Assembly (NCBI RefSeq): GCF_038719015.1
Contig: NZ_CP152276.1
Span: 1,870,001-1,934,000 of the forward strand
DNA from: Nguyenibacter vanlangensis
Lineage (GTDB): Bacteria > Pseudomonadota > Alphaproteobacteria > Acetobacterales > Acetobacteraceae
DNA length: 64,000 nucleotides
Direction: 5' to 3'
Shown here: piece by piece, positions 26,520-35,615 of the stretch
Numbering within the stretch: position 1 is the stretch's first letter
How the letters are laid out: each line of letters opens with the position of its first letter
Made by a program: the position numbers and the translations under genes
The notes under the pieces: model-generated
Told to the model about the DNA's origin: nothing
Databases searched by the model: none
What the model saw: the letters and a program-made list of their open reading frames with translations, nothing else

Positions 26520-27776
26520 CTATTCCGGCCGCAACCGTCCGGAGACATAAATGAGCAGACTGGCAAGCAGGCTGGCGCCCCCCGCCACGAGCATCAGCGA
26601 ATAGGCAATCCCGCCGCTGCCCATGAAGACATGATCATCCAGATAGCCGATCAGCATCGACCCGCCCGATAGCCCGATCAGCGCGTTGCAGAGCAGCAGA
26701 ACAGCCGAAAACTGCGATCGCAGTGCTTTTGGCACGGCCTGTTGCAAGACGATGGCGGAGGGCGGCATGGGGAACGAGGCAAAGAAGAACGCGACAACCA
26801 TCAGGCAGATGGCGAGCGACGCGCTGGATGTAGACAGGCTCAGAACCAGCGCGACGGGCGTGCAAAGGGCCCCGATCATTCCCGCCCTGACGGAGGCATT
26901 CCCGCCCAGGCGCGTGTTCAGGGCGTCGATCAGCCGGCCGCTGGTATAGGCGCCGCCGCATCCGCAGATGGTCACGATACTGCCCATCAGCGCGCCGACC
27001 TGCGCATGAGACATATGGTACGTTCTCATAAAGAAGGCTGGTGTCCAGCTCAGCAGTGAGAACAGAGTAATTGCCGTACTGGAATATCCCAGGAAATGGG
27101 CAAGAAAGAACGCAGGATGGCGGCAGAAGAATCGTATCGCCCCCTCTCCGGCGCGGCGCGGCGTCTCCGGCACCATTCGGGGGCCGGGTTCCTTCACGAA
27201 CAGGGCAACCACCAGCGCCAGGGGAAATCCCGGCAGTCCGACGAGGATGAAACACAGCTTCCACGATGGGATGCCGTGCCAGCTTTGCGCATTGTGGATG
27301 GCGGACAGCAGGGCGCCTCCGCCAAGAAACGCCAGCCCGGCTCCCAGGAACGACCCCAGCGAGAACAGGGCGAGCGTACTCCCCAGTTTGCGGGTCGGCA
27401 CGATGTCGGCCAGAAAGGAATAGACGGCCGGAACCAGGGCAGCCTCGCCAATGCCCACCACGGTCCGGCAGAAGAATAACTGCCAGAAGCTGTGTGACAG
27501 TCCGCAACCCACCGTCGCGATACTCCAGACCGCGATGCCGGCCGCAATGATCGGTGGCCGGGCCATGCGGTCGCTTAGCGCGGATATGGGCAGCCCGAGA
27601 ACCGAATAAAGCAAAGCGAAGGCCAGTCCGTTCAACAGTGCGAACTGAAAGTCGGAAAGTCCCAGATCATGCTTTACCGGCGCGATAAGCAGCGCGAGGA
27701 TCTGCCGATCGACGAACGACAGCACGTACGCTGACGCAAAGATCGCAATCAGAGACCGTACAGAGAGGAGCTTCAT
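26520..27776 (-). CDS. MFS transporter
   Basis: A 418-residue major facilitator with 12 predicted membrane segments. It starts MKLLSVRSLIAIFASAYVLS and contains the loop motif SALSDRMARPPIIAAG between helices 2 and 3 and VVGIGEAALVPAVYSFLAD in helix 5. The family resembles the aromatic-acid/anion transporters that accompany ring-degradation operons. It converges on the iac-like operon, so it has its own promoter (27777-27840). Uptake of indole-3-acetate or a related aromatic acid is inferred. Confidence 0.88.
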   Translation of the reverse strand: MKLLSVRSLIAIFASAYVLSFVDRQILALLIAPVKHDLGLSDFQFALLNGLAFALLYSVLGLPISALSDRMARPPIIAAGIAVWSIATVGCGLSHSFWQLFFCRTVVGIGEAALVPAVYSFLADIVPTRKLGSTLALFSLGSFLGAGLAFLGGGALLSAIHNAQSWHGIPSWKLCFILVGLPGFPLALVVALFVKEPGPRMVPETPRRAGEGAIRFFCRHPAFFLAHFLGYSSTAITLFSLLSWTPAFFMRTYHMSHAQVGALMGSIVTICGCGGAYTSGRLIDALNTRLGGNASVRAGMIGALCTPVALVLSLSTSSASLAICLMVVAFFFASFPMPPSAIVLQQAVPKALRSQFSAVLLLCNALIGLSGGSMLIGYLDDHVFMGSGGIAYSLMLVAGGASLLASLLIYVSGRLRPE

Positions 27777-27993
27777 TTATGATGCCTCGGTTTCGTAATG
27801 ATTCGAATATGGTAAATGTCGCGTGAAATGTCTAATATAATCGGCATGCCGAGAGTCACATTGCGTTCGGGAGGTTCATGCAGAGAGACGCCGTCGGCGC
27901 GCTACGCCGTTCGACACCCGGCTATGGTTCTCTCTCCGCTTTCGACAAGAGGATAAGTTGCGTTTTCTTCGGAGAAGTGGAGAGACGCTTGGT

Positions 27994-28290
27994 TCAGTTA
28001 GCCGCCATCTTCTCGAACTGGATAGGGCTTTGGAACGTCAATGCCGAGTGTCGTCTGATGGGATTGTAGAAACCGTCTATGTAGCCGGCAATGGTGTGGG
28101 CAGCTTCGGCCCTCGTGTAGAAGACGATGCGCCAGACGACCTCGGCCTTCAGGATCTTGAAGACGGTCTCGACCATGGAATTATCATAGCAATTTCCTTT
28201 TCTGGACTCGGAATGATGAATGAGCCCGGGTTTTGGCTGACGTATGACCAGTGCCCGGCGCAGCGCGGCCAGTGGTAGGTCGCTTTCATG
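27994..28290 (-). mobile_element. IS3-family transposase remnant with internal deletion
   Basis: The minus strand encodes SDLPLAALRRALVIRQPKPG and LIHHSE, then directly SRKGNCYDNSMVETVFKILK, AEVVW and RRHSALTFQSPIQFEK before a stop. These are the conserved C-terminal blocks of IS3-type OrfB (the PGLIHHSDRG and SRKGNCYDN motifs). About 30 residues normally found between LIHHS and SRKG are absent, and everything upstream is lost. No terminal inverted repeat was recognised. This is a dead insertion sequence at the edge of the catabolic island. Confidence 0.8.
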
Positions 28291-28386
28291 GCACGCAATT
28301 ACAAGAAGAAGTGGCCTGAGAGGACTCCTTCGAGCCTGAATAATTCATTGATAGATCGCAACGTACAAGCGGCATCCATCTCTAAC

Positions 28387-29090
28387 ATGACTGTCGCACT
28401 TGGCTCACCCACCTATGATCGGACACATCTGACTGCTGCAGTCATTCTTGTTACGTTTGGAATGGGAGCTCTGGATGCTATAAGTCTGCCTCATCTCAAC
28501 GTTTTCACTGGGTATATGACCGGCACCGTAATCCTGGTGGCCACACATATTGTTTCGTCACAGTCAATTCTCATTCCTGGCCTCTCTGCCCTCGTGTGCT
28601 TACTTTTGCAGGGTCCCAATCGGAGGATGGCTCATCCGCCGTCCCAGCCAAACTCGTCATTCCATCGCCAACATTCTATTCGGTGTCGCCTGTCTCGTCA
28701 TAATCTCAGGATACCTGTGGAGCAGTGGCGTATTCTGGCGAGAGGCACTCTTATTGCTTCCCCTTGCTATGGGAGTGCAAACATCAGCTACACGCGAAGC
28801 CCGAATTACGGATCTCACAATGCCTACAGTAACTTTCCTACTGCATGGACTGATGCATGATAGTCGACCGGTTGGAGGCACTTCGAAGGGAAGTTGGCGA
28901 AGGCTTGTCGCAATTGGAGCCCTTTTCCGTGGAAGCGGTTCTAGGGTTACTAGTCTCTCTAATATCAATATCTGCAAGCATCATTGCAGTCGAATTTATG
29001 ATTGCGGCGTCCGACGCCCTGCTACGGCCACCTTTCAACATCGCGATTGGAGGGCTGCGAGCCTGCTTTCCGCAAATCATATCTTTTTGA
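28387..29090 (+). pseudogene. DUF1275 (YoaK-like) membrane protein, frameshifted
   Basis: Three successive frames give one DUF1275 membrane protein. Frame one reads LTAAVILVTFGMGALDAISL and LNVFTGYMTGTVILVATH to about 28610. The next frame continues GGWLIRRPSQTRHSIANILF, SSGVFWREALLLLPLAMGVQ, TDLTMPTVTFLLHGLM and SRPVGGTSKGSW to about 28930. The third frame ends LGLLVSLISISASIIAVEFM. Two shifts are therefore needed for a full-length product of about 230 residues. It is probably non-functional. The region is AT-richer than the conjugation genes. Confidence 0.65.
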
Positions 29091-29171
29091 AATCGAATCA
29101 TTCAGCCCATCGGCTACGCCCGATTCGTTTGCGTCTGACTCTCTCACTTTTCGGACTTAAAAACTCCCTTG

Positions 29172-30098
29172 ATGCCCAAGAGAACCGCCCCCATTCGAAT
29201 GTTCGATCTGGATACTTTCCTGATGGTCGCCAACGAACTCAGTTTCAGCCGTGCGGCTGTCAGATTGGGCATCAGTCAGCCGACAGTCACGAGAACTATA
29301 CGAAGACTTGAGCATCTGTTCTCAGCCGATCTTGTCGAACGGCATTCCCACGGCATCCAGTTAACTTATGCCGGCGAGGCGGTCCGCCAGTCGGCGCATC
29401 TCATTTCCCAAGAGATGGTCGACCTGTCCTATCTGCTCGATCGCATCAATAAACGACATATTGGTACCCTGAAAATTGGTTTCTTTATCTCACTCAATTC
29501 GGAATACATCCTCCCGGTTCTGACGCGTCTATTCGAGCATCCTGAGTTGAGAATATCGCTGATGGAAGCACCGCTTCATCGTCAGATTTCGGCATTACGA
29601 CAGAAGCGGATTGATGTGGCATTGATCCCCATGCCCTTAAAGGCTTTCGATTTGTCAGTAAACTACGAGGATCTGTGGAAGGAGCATCTCAGCGTGGTGC
29701 TACCAAAGGAGCATGGCATCTCCGTTACAAATGACATCTCCTGGGAAGACCTCACCGGAACCCAAGTCATCCTTCGTACGGACGGCGGAGATCAATGGAG
29801 CGCCGATTACGTTCGGGCTCTTGCGCAAAAAGCTGGACACCACCTTCATTCGGTCGAGGTTTCGGTGAGTCGCGAAAGTATCGTGGCGCTCGTTCGGGCT
29901 GGACTCGGCGCCGGCGTGATGTCCGAATTCAGCGCCGCCAGCTTCAATACTGGCGACCTGTCGGTTCTCCCACTCAGCGGCCCATTCTCGGAAATCCAGA
30001 TTGTGGCAGCTTGGCTTCCAGAGAATGCAAATCCCATGGTGCGGCTCCTGCTGGAGGAAATTACACAAATCATGCCAGCGCGACACACCAAACCTTAG
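29172..30098 (+). CDS. LysR-type transcriptional regulator
   Basis: A 308-residue LysR regulator. The N-terminal winged helix-turn-helix (LDTFLMVANELSFSRAAVRL, ISQPTVTRTIRRLE) is followed by the linker helix and a substrate-binding domain (GTLKIGFFISLNSEYILPVL, RQKRIDVALIPMPL, VALVRAGLGAGVMSEF). The start is ATG 29172, directly after TTG 29169. It is intact and converges on the trb operon with only 11 bases between stops. Its target is not evident: upstream lies the DUF1275 pseudogene, possibly its former partner. Confidence 0.88.
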   Translation: MPKRTAPIRMFDLDTFLMVANELSFSRAAVRLGISQPTVTRTIRRLEHLFSADLVERHSHGIQLTYAGEAVRQSAHLISQEMVDLSYLLDRINKRHIGTLKIGFFISLNSEYILPVLTRLFEHPELRISLMEAPLHRQISALRQKRIDVALIPMPLKAFDLSVNYEDLWKEHLSVVLPKEHGISVTNDISWEDLTGTQVILRTDGGDQWSADYVRALAQKAGHHLHSVEVSVSRESIVALVRAGLGAGVMSEFSAASFNTGDLSVLPLSGPFSEIQIVAAWLPENANPMVRLLLEEITQIMPARHTKP

Positions 30099-30109
30099 TA
30101 AATACGCTG

Positions 30110-30340
30110 TTACGGCAACGGTTTCGCCTGGATTATCTTGGTCTCAGCCCGAAACCCGCGATCGGCCCTGATGAACCGCTCCAGCATCGCCGCGATCAGC
30201 CGCTCGATGCTCACCGCCCCGAACTGCGCGGCATGGATCTCCGCATAGGCGCGCAGCTCCGCATCCAGGGCCGCCGGCAATCGGATTGTCCGCGTTACCG
30301 GCTTCTCGTCGGGCAGCGGCCCCAGACGCAGCTTCACCAT
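30110..30340 (-). CDS. DUF2274 protein at the end of the trb operon
   Basis: A 76-residue protein with an N-terminal RTIRLPAALDAELRAYAEIH segment (ribbon-helix-helix-like), then ERLIAAMLERFIRADRGF. I start it at ATG 30340, 5 bases after AGGAGG; a GTG 6 bases upstream would overlap the trbI stop. DUF2274 genes regularly follow trbI in alphaproteobacterial ICEs. A DNA-binding or accessory role is inferred. Confidence 0.8.
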   Translation of the reverse strand: MVKLRLGPLPDEKPVTRTIRLPAALDAELRAYAEIHAAQFGAVSIERLIAAMLERFIRADRGFRAETKIIQAKPLP

Positions 30341-30342
30341 GC

Positions 30343-31539
30343 TCACCTCCTATAGGGTTTGAGGCTCAAATCCCGGGTCACGATCACCCGCACCGGAAAA
30401 CCGGGCCGTACGGTCAGGGTCGGCTGGACGCTCAGATCGCGCGAGACAATCTGCGAGCCTGCCTGCTCGGCGGCATTGTCGCCGGACTGGCGCATGGCGA
30501 CGACGACATTACCGCTCCCCGACAACGCCCCGGTGGACCCGATGCTACCGCTGGCGTTGAGCAGCGTTGCCAGCGCGACGCCGCGCAGCAGCCGCCATGT
30601 GTGGAAATCGACCCCGTCCTTCAGCCCGGCATAGCCCTGCGGGTCCGCCGCCGGCTGATTGTCGAGCACGATCGAACTGCCGTCGGGCATGATCAGTCGG
30701 GTCCAGACCAGCAGGATGCGCTGCTGGCCATAGGCGACAACGCTGTCATACTTGCCCAGAAGCCGTGCCCCCTGCGGGATCAGCAGGATCCGGCCCGTGA
30801 CGTTATCATGCACGTCTTCGGTGACCTGCGCGATCACCTGCCCCGGCAGATCGGAATCCAGCCCCGTCACCATGGCGGCGGCAATCACGCTGCCCGCCAG
30901 CACCTCGTACGGGGAACGCGGCGTCTGCAGCGTCTGGCTCGCATAGATAGCGGTGTTGGCCCGACCAGAGAGAAAAGCCTCCTTGCGATCCTGGGTACCG
31001 GGCGCCGTATCGCCCCCCGCCCCGTCATGTGACGCCACATCGCCGGGCGCATCTGCCGGCGAGACCGCGCCCTCCTGCCGCGCAGCAACGCTGAAGAACA
31101 CACCCGATCCCGCCGCCTGCGCCTTCAGCCGTGCCTGTTCCTGCGCCGCGGCCTCGGGCTCGGGCTGCGCCGGTGCGCCCGGTAGCACCGCAGGCGTCAT
31201 CGGCACCGGCAGGAGCGGTTGCGGCGCGGGCTTCGACGGTGGCCGGGTCAGCCCGACATAGCCCGTCGGCAGGCCGGTCACCGCGTCTCCCGGCTTGGTG
31301 TCGGTATTGTAGAGTTCCAGCCCGGCGACCTGGATCCCGCGCAGGGTCAGCGCCCACCACACCGCGCCCGTGGTGGTGATCGCCAACGCCGCCACGCCAA
31401 CCACCAGCACGCGCCGCGACAAGCGCGTCACCCGTCGCGGCGCCGCCCGCAGGGCGAATTGCGCTGGGTCGGCCTTCGGCGGCGGCGGAGGCACATTGTG
31501 CCGGCCATCGGGATTTTCGTCCTCAGCCACGGACGCCAT
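30343..31539 (-). CDS. trbI: TrbI, type IV secretion channel protein (VirB10-like)
   Basis: A 398-residue VirB10-like protein spanning both membranes of the conjugation channel. A short cytoplasmic start is followed by a membrane helix (LVVGVAALAITTTGAVWWAL). A proline- and alanine-rich periplasmic stretch follows (PPSKPAPQPLLPVPMTPAVL). The C-terminal barrel-forming domain contains VIAAAMVTGLDSDLPGQVIA, ILLIPQGARLLGKYDS and FPVRVIVTRDL. It overlaps trbG upstream. Confidence 0.93.
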   Translation of the reverse strand: MASVAEDENPDGRHNVPPPPPKADPAQFALRAAPRRVTRLSRRVLVVGVAALAITTTGAVWWALTLRGIQVAGLELYNTDTKPGDAVTGLPTGYVGLTRPPSKPAPQPLLPVPMTPAVLPGAPAQPEPEAAAQEQARLKAQAAGSGVFFSVAARQEGAVSPADAPGDVASHDGAGGDTAPGTQDRKEAFLSGRANTAIYASQTLQTPRSPYEVLAGSVIAAAMVTGLDSDLPGQVIAQVTEDVHDNVTGRILLIPQGARLLGKYDSVVAYGQQRILLVWTRLIMPDGSSIVLDNQPAADPQGYAGLKDGVDFHTWRLLRGVALATLLNASGSIGSTGALSGSGNVVVAMRQSGDNAAEQAGSQIVSRDLSVQPTLTVRPGFPVRVIVTRDLSLKPYRR

Positions 31540-32506
31540 CCGTGCGCCGGATCGTCACCACCTGCTGCGGTCCCACCCCCAGCCGCAACTCTGCCACCGC
31601 GAACAGCCGGTCCACGATCATGGTGGCGCCGCGCACGCGGTAATTGACCAACTCGCCCCGCTGCCCGGACGTGCCCACCACGAACAGCGGCGGCATTTCG
31701 CCTTCCGCGATCCCGGCCGGAAACTGGATATAGACCTTGGCGCCGTCATCGAACACCTGCACCGGCCGCCACGGCGGAGCATCGCCCGCGATGCGATAGC
31801 GAAACCGCAGCGCCGCCAGATCGACGCCCTCGGCGGCGACGCTTTCGGCCTGCTCGTTCGTTTGGTCGTTGCGCGCCTGCAACGCCAGCAGTTGGTCCCG
31901 CGGATAGCGCCACGCCACCGCGGCCATATAGGTCGCGACGGTGGGATGCACCTCCAGATGATAGGTGCGCCGGTCGGTGAGGATGACGAGATTGTTCATC
32001 GGCAGATCGGCCGCGACCGGCTTGATCAGCACATGCGCCTGCTGCGACGCCCCTGCCCCGCTTCTGGTGTCGCCGATCTTCCACTGCACAGTGTCGCCAG
32101 CCGCGACCGAACGCAGCGCCTCGCCTGGCTCCAGCGCGATGTCGGTGACATGCACCGGCGTGGCATAGATCTGATACAGCGCCCCCTCGTCATAGGGAAA
32201 GACCTGCATGGCGTTGATATAGCCCGCCCGCGTCGGATTGATTGCGGCGGCGACATTGGCCAGCCGCACCCGCTCGACCGGGTCGCGGGCGTCGCGTCCG
32301 CCGGACACGCGTCCGCGCGGAGGCAGCGGTTTCAACTGGCCCGGCAAGGGCAGCGGCTCCGGCACGGTCACTACCTCCACCGGCCGCGGCGGGTCGGCCT
32401 GCAGGCGTGCCGGGCGCGGATCGTCATAGGCAATGCGCGGCGGCCGTTCGGCGCAGGCGGACAGGGTCAGGGCGCCGAGGGCAGACAGAAGGATTGCACG
32501 GATCAT
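31523..32506 (-). CDS. trbG: TrbG, type IV secretion protein (VirB9-like)
   Basis: A 327-residue VirB9-like outer-membrane-complex component. The start ATG 32506 gives a lipoprotein signal (IRAILLSALGALTLSACAE) and overlaps trbF. The VirB9/CagX domain shows YDEGALYQIYATPVHVTDIA, LEPGEALRSVAAGDTVQWKI and the C-terminal DDGAKVYIQFPAG. The open frame upstream of 32506 is a shadow of trbF. Confidence 0.92.
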   Translation of the reverse strand: MIRAILLSALGALTLSACAERPPRIAYDDPRPARLQADPPRPVEVVTVPEPLPLPGQLKPLPPRGRVSGGRDARDPVERVRLANVAAAINPTRAGYINAMQVFPYDEGALYQIYATPVHVTDIALEPGEALRSVAAGDTVQWKIGDTRSGAGASQQAHVLIKPVAADLPMNNLVILTDRRTYHLEVHPTVATYMAAVAWRYPRDQLLALQARNDQTNEQAESVAAEGVDLAALRFRYRIAGDAPPWRPVQVFDDGAKVYIQFPAGIAEGEMPPLFVVGTSGQRGELVNYRVRGATMIVDRLFAVAELRLGVGPQQVVTIRRTDGVRG

Positions 32507-33201
32507 GGGGCTTCTCCGGTGCCGAGTTCGCGCGCCCAGGAGAGCGCGTCGACATAGATGCCGAGCGGGTTGGCCCGTAGCGTCGCCTCGGTATGCGGTG
32601 TCTGAATGATGATGGTCAGGATGGCGGACCAGCGCTGCGCCGGCAGCGGCGCGCCGTCCTGGAACGGGTGCTCGATCCATTCCAGCCGGAACGAGCGGTC
32701 GGAAGCGCGCACCACGCTGGTCACCTCGACGGTGACCGCGCGCTTGCCGATGGAGCCGAACGGATCGGAGGATTGCGCGAACGCATCCAGCGCCGGCTTG
32801 GCGTGACTGGTGATCTGGGCATAGGCGGCCAGCCAGGACTGGCGGACCACCACCGGGTCGATCGACAGCGACCGCACCTCGCTGATGAAACGCCCCAGCA
32901 CCGAGGCGATCTGCCGGTCGCTGGACTGGAGTTCGGACACCGCGGGCGCCACCGCCTGCACCGCGCCGAGCCGATCCACTTCCACCACGAACGGCGTCAC
33001 GCTGGAGCGCGAGCGGGCGCGGATGTCATCACCCAGCGCGACCGCGGCCAATGCCAGGCAGCCGAACGCCATCAGGCGCCAGTTGGCGGCCTGAACGCGG
33101 GCCGTACCGATGCGCTCGTCCCACAACTGGGCGGCACGCTGATAGGGGGTCACCGGCGCGGGCGTCTCGCCATAGCGCGCGGCGCTGCGTCGCCATCTCA
33201 T
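32503..33201 (-). CDS. trbF: TrbF, type IV secretion protein (VirB8-like)
   Basis: A 232-residue bitopic inner-membrane protein of the VirB8 family. The N-terminus carries PYQRAAQLWDERIGTARVQA and a membrane helix (WRLMAFGCLALAAVALG). The periplasmic NTF2-like domain follows (SVTPFVVEVDRLGAVQAVAP, FISEVRSLSIDPVVVRQSWL, FRLEWIEHPF). It overlaps trbL and trbG by 4 bases each. Confidence 0.92.
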   Translation of the reverse strand: MRWRRSAARYGETPAPVTPYQRAAQLWDERIGTARVQAANWRLMAFGCLALAAVALGDDIRARSRSSVTPFVVEVDRLGAVQAVAPAVSELQSSDRQIASVLGRFISEVRSLSIDPVVVRQSWLAAYAQITSHAKPALDAFAQSSDPFGSIGKRAVTVEVTSVVRASDRSFRLEWIEHPFQDGAPLPAQRWSAILTIIIQTPHTEATLRANPLGIYVDALSWARELGTGEAP

Positions 33202-34550
33202 GGCTTATCTCCCTTGAGGTTCGGCTTCATGCCGGCACCACCGCCCTCGCCTTCGCGGACGACACGGCCGGCGGCGTTGCGCACGGTGCGGCCGCGCAGG
33301 CGCTCGGCCCAGGCGGGCGGCGATTTGCCCGGCGGGGTGCCGGACGATGCGGAGGCAGCCGACGATGCAGCAGCCTCGCCGGCTGTCCCGTCAGCCACGT
33401 CCTCACTCATGCCGGACGTCGGTTTCCCGCCGGTGGCAGTCCAGGCGCCGCGTTGCCCGGCGGCGTAGCGTTCCTTCAGCGCCGAGACGGCCTCCTGGGC
33501 CATGCCGCGCAGACCGCCGGTCGCGGCGCCACCCGCCGCGCGGGCCATCCCGGCGACACCACCGGCGACTGATCCCCCTTCGGCGGCGCTGCCGAGCGTG
33601 TAGGCCATGCGGGCGCCCCCGGCGAGCGAGGCTGCAGCGCCGACACCGGAGACGGCGGCCCCTGCCGCTGCCCCTGCGCCGGTCGCCCCGAGCATGACCG
33701 TCCCGGCGACAACGCCTGCTGGCGCAGCCGCAGCACCTAGACCGAGCTGCGGCGCACCGGAGACGATGCCGCTGGCGATCCGGTTGGCGGAAAAGGCCAG
33801 GCCGGCGATGGTCATCGCGGCGAGCAGGATGGCGATGGCATCCTGCATCGACAGTTCCGTCTTCGGATCGCTCGGCAGGATCTGGGTGAAGAGCTGCGTG
33901 CCGATCCCGGTGACCACGGCATAGGTCAGGATGCGCACGCCTGAGGTGACCACCTGCCCCAGCACCGGCTCCGCGATGAAAGCGGTGCCGCGCCAGAGCG
34001 CGAACGGCACCAGAATGAAGCCCTTCAGCGTGGTGAGCTTGAATTCGATAATGGCGAGAAACAGCATGATCGCCAGCACGAAGAACGCGATCAGCGTCAC
34101 CACCCAGGACAGCCCCATCACCAGGATCTCACTGAGGTTCCAGAACACCTGGGGAAAGCCCGCAAGACGCTGGATCTGCGCCAGCAGCACATCCGCCCCC
34201 TGCACGCCGGCATGAGCGAGCAAGCCGGGTTTCAGGAAATCCGCATAGCTCAGTGCCGAACCGGTGGCCTTGAGGCCAATAGAAGCGAAGCTGTTAAAGA
34301 CTGTCTTTGTCAGGAACTGCCAATTATTCAATATGAAGGCGAAGAAGCCGACATAGAGAACCTTTTTCGCCAGAGCTTGAAGCGTGTCATCCTCGCCCAA
34401 AGCCCAAGCCAGTCCGGCCAACGTTCCGTCGATGCCGACCAGGATCGTCACCAGGAAACCAACGTCTCCACCGATCAACCCGAAGCCACTGTCGATATAA
34501 CGACTGAAGACATCGAGAAAATGATCGATAACCGCCGTATCGTTACCCAT
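33198..34550 (-). CDS. trbL: TrbL, polytopic type IV secretion protein (VirB6-like)
   Basis: A 450-residue inner-membrane protein. I start it at ATG 34550 (MGNDTAVIDHFLDVFSRYID), because the longer open frame overlaps trbK. About six membrane segments (LVTILVGIDGTLAGLAWALG, VVTLIAFFVLAIMLFLAI, AIAILLAAMTIAGLAFSA) lead to an alanine/glycine-rich region (GATGAGAAAGAAVSGVGAAA) and a charged C-terminal tail ending MKPNLKGDKP. It overlaps trbK and trbF. Confidence 0.92.
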   Translation of the reverse strand: MGNDTAVIDHFLDVFSRYIDSGFGLIGGDVGFLVTILVGIDGTLAGLAWALGEDDTLQALAKKVLYVGFFAFILNNWQFLTKTVFNSFASIGLKATGSALSYADFLKPGLLAHAGVQGADVLLAQIQRLAGFPQVFWNLSEILVMGLSWVVTLIAFFVLAIMLFLAIIEFKLTTLKGFILVPFALWRGTAFIAEPVLGQVVTSGVRILTYAVVTGIGTQLFTQILPSDPKTELSMQDAIAILLAAMTIAGLAFSANRIASGIVSGAPQLGLGAAAAPAGVVAGTVMLGATGAGAAAGAAVSGVGAAASLAGGARMAYTLGSAAEGGSVAGGVAGMARAAGGAATGGLRGMAQEAVSALKERYAAGQRGAWTATGGKPTSGMSEDVADGTAGEAAASSAASASSGTPPGKSPPAWAERLRGRTVRNAAGRVVREGEGGGAGMKPNLKGDKP

Positions 34551-34872
34551 GCGGCTCCCCTGTCTGGCTGTGCGGTCCGCGCTGCTGTTTCTGCGCCGGA
34601 ACCAGGTGATCGGGTGTCGAGGGGAACAGGTTGGTCGACACGGATGGAGTGTAATGATCTGTTCCATTATCGAAGAACCGCCGGTTCTCGGCGTCCCACG
34701 CGATATGACAGCGAGGATCGTCATTCGCGGCCATGCCGATCTGCTTGCAGCGGTCCAGTTCCCTGTTCAGCAAGGCGTGATCCTTCAGCAGAGCGTCGAC
34801 GCTCTGCGCCGAGGCGATCATGGGAGCAACGATCGCAAGGAAGGCGGTGAGGACAGCGATTTTCACGATCAT
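34543..34872 (-). CDS. trbK: TrbK-type entry exclusion protein
   Basis: A 109-residue exported protein: signal peptide IVKIAVLTAFLAIVAPMIAS, then the conserved cysteine pair segment ELDRCKQIGMAANDDPRCHI with AWDAENRRFF. The two-cysteine core and position between trbJ and trbL are those of the TrbK-alt family, thought to block entry of a second copy of the element. There is no lipobox cysteine at the signal end. It overlaps trbJ (ATG 34872) and trbL. Confidence 0.82.
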   Translation of the reverse strand: MIVKIAVLTAFLAIVAPMIASAQSVDALLKDHALLNRELDRCKQIGMAANDDPRCHIAWDAENRRFFDNGTDHYTPSVSTNLFPSTPDHLVPAQKQQRGPHSQTGEPHG

Positions 34873-35615
34873 GGGGATAATCCTCCGAACACGGTGACGG
34901 TGGTCGGAGTATACCCCACACCATTGCCATAGAATCGTTTCCATTCGGCCTGGGCGGCATTTTCCACTTCCGCGCGGCGCATCGCATCCGCTTCGCTGGC
35001 CCGGCCGGAGGCCGCCAGCAGATCCTGGGTCGCGGCCATCTGGCGCGCCTGCAAGGCGAGCAACTGGTTGCCGGACTGGATCGCCTGCAACGATCCCACC
35101 GCGCCCTGGCTCTGGCCCATGAGGGCGGTGATCTGCGCCTGGTCGCCCGGCATGGCCTGCACGATCTGGCTCTGCACCGCCATGCTGTGCTGGTAGCTGG
35201 CAACCGAGGCGGTCCAGCGCGTCTGGGCGTCGGCCAGCAGCCCGGCCTGGGTCACGCCGCCGGCATAGGTCGGATAGAGCGCCTGGAACTGCTGCTGGAG
35301 CTGCGTCACGCTGTAGGACAGCGCCTGCGCCTGCTGCATCAGGCCGGTGAGCTGGCTCATCGACGACTGCAACTGCGCCAGGGTCGAGAATGGCAGGCTG
35401 GTCAGATTGCGCGCCTGGTTCTGCAGCATCTGCACGAATTGCTGGATCTGGGTGATCTGGTTGTTCACCTCCTGCAGCGAGCGCGCCGCCGTCAGGATGT
35501 TCTGCCCCAGATTGGCGCTGTCGATCACCGCCCATTGGGCATGGGCTCTTGGAGGTGAACAGATCGTTCCTCCAGCAAGGACGATCACAACTCCGAGGGA
35601 TCGCAACCTTTTCAC
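34869..35615 (-). CDS. trbJ: TrbJ, type IV secretion minor pilus protein (VirB5-like)
   Basis: A 248-residue exported, helical, glutamine-rich protein. The signal peptide ends near SPPRAHAQW. Coiled-coil stretches follow (LQEVNNQITQIQQFVQMLQN, LMQQAQALSYSVTQLQQQFQ). The C-terminus ends TPTTVTVFGGLSP. It starts at GTG 35615, overlapping the trbE stop. VirB5-like proteins tip the conjugative pilus. Confidence 0.92.
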   Translation of the reverse strand: MKRLRSLGVVIVLAGGTICSPPRAHAQWAVIDSANLGQNILTAARSLQEVNNQITQIQQFVQMLQNQARNLTSLPFSTLAQLQSSMSQLTGLMQQAQALSYSVTQLQQQFQALYPTYAGGVTQAGLLADAQTRWTASVASYQHSMAVQSQIVQAMPGDQAQITALMGQSQGAVGSLQAIQSGNQLLALQARQMAATQDLLAASGRASEADAMRRAEVENAAQAEWKRFYGNGVGYTPTTVTVFGGLSP

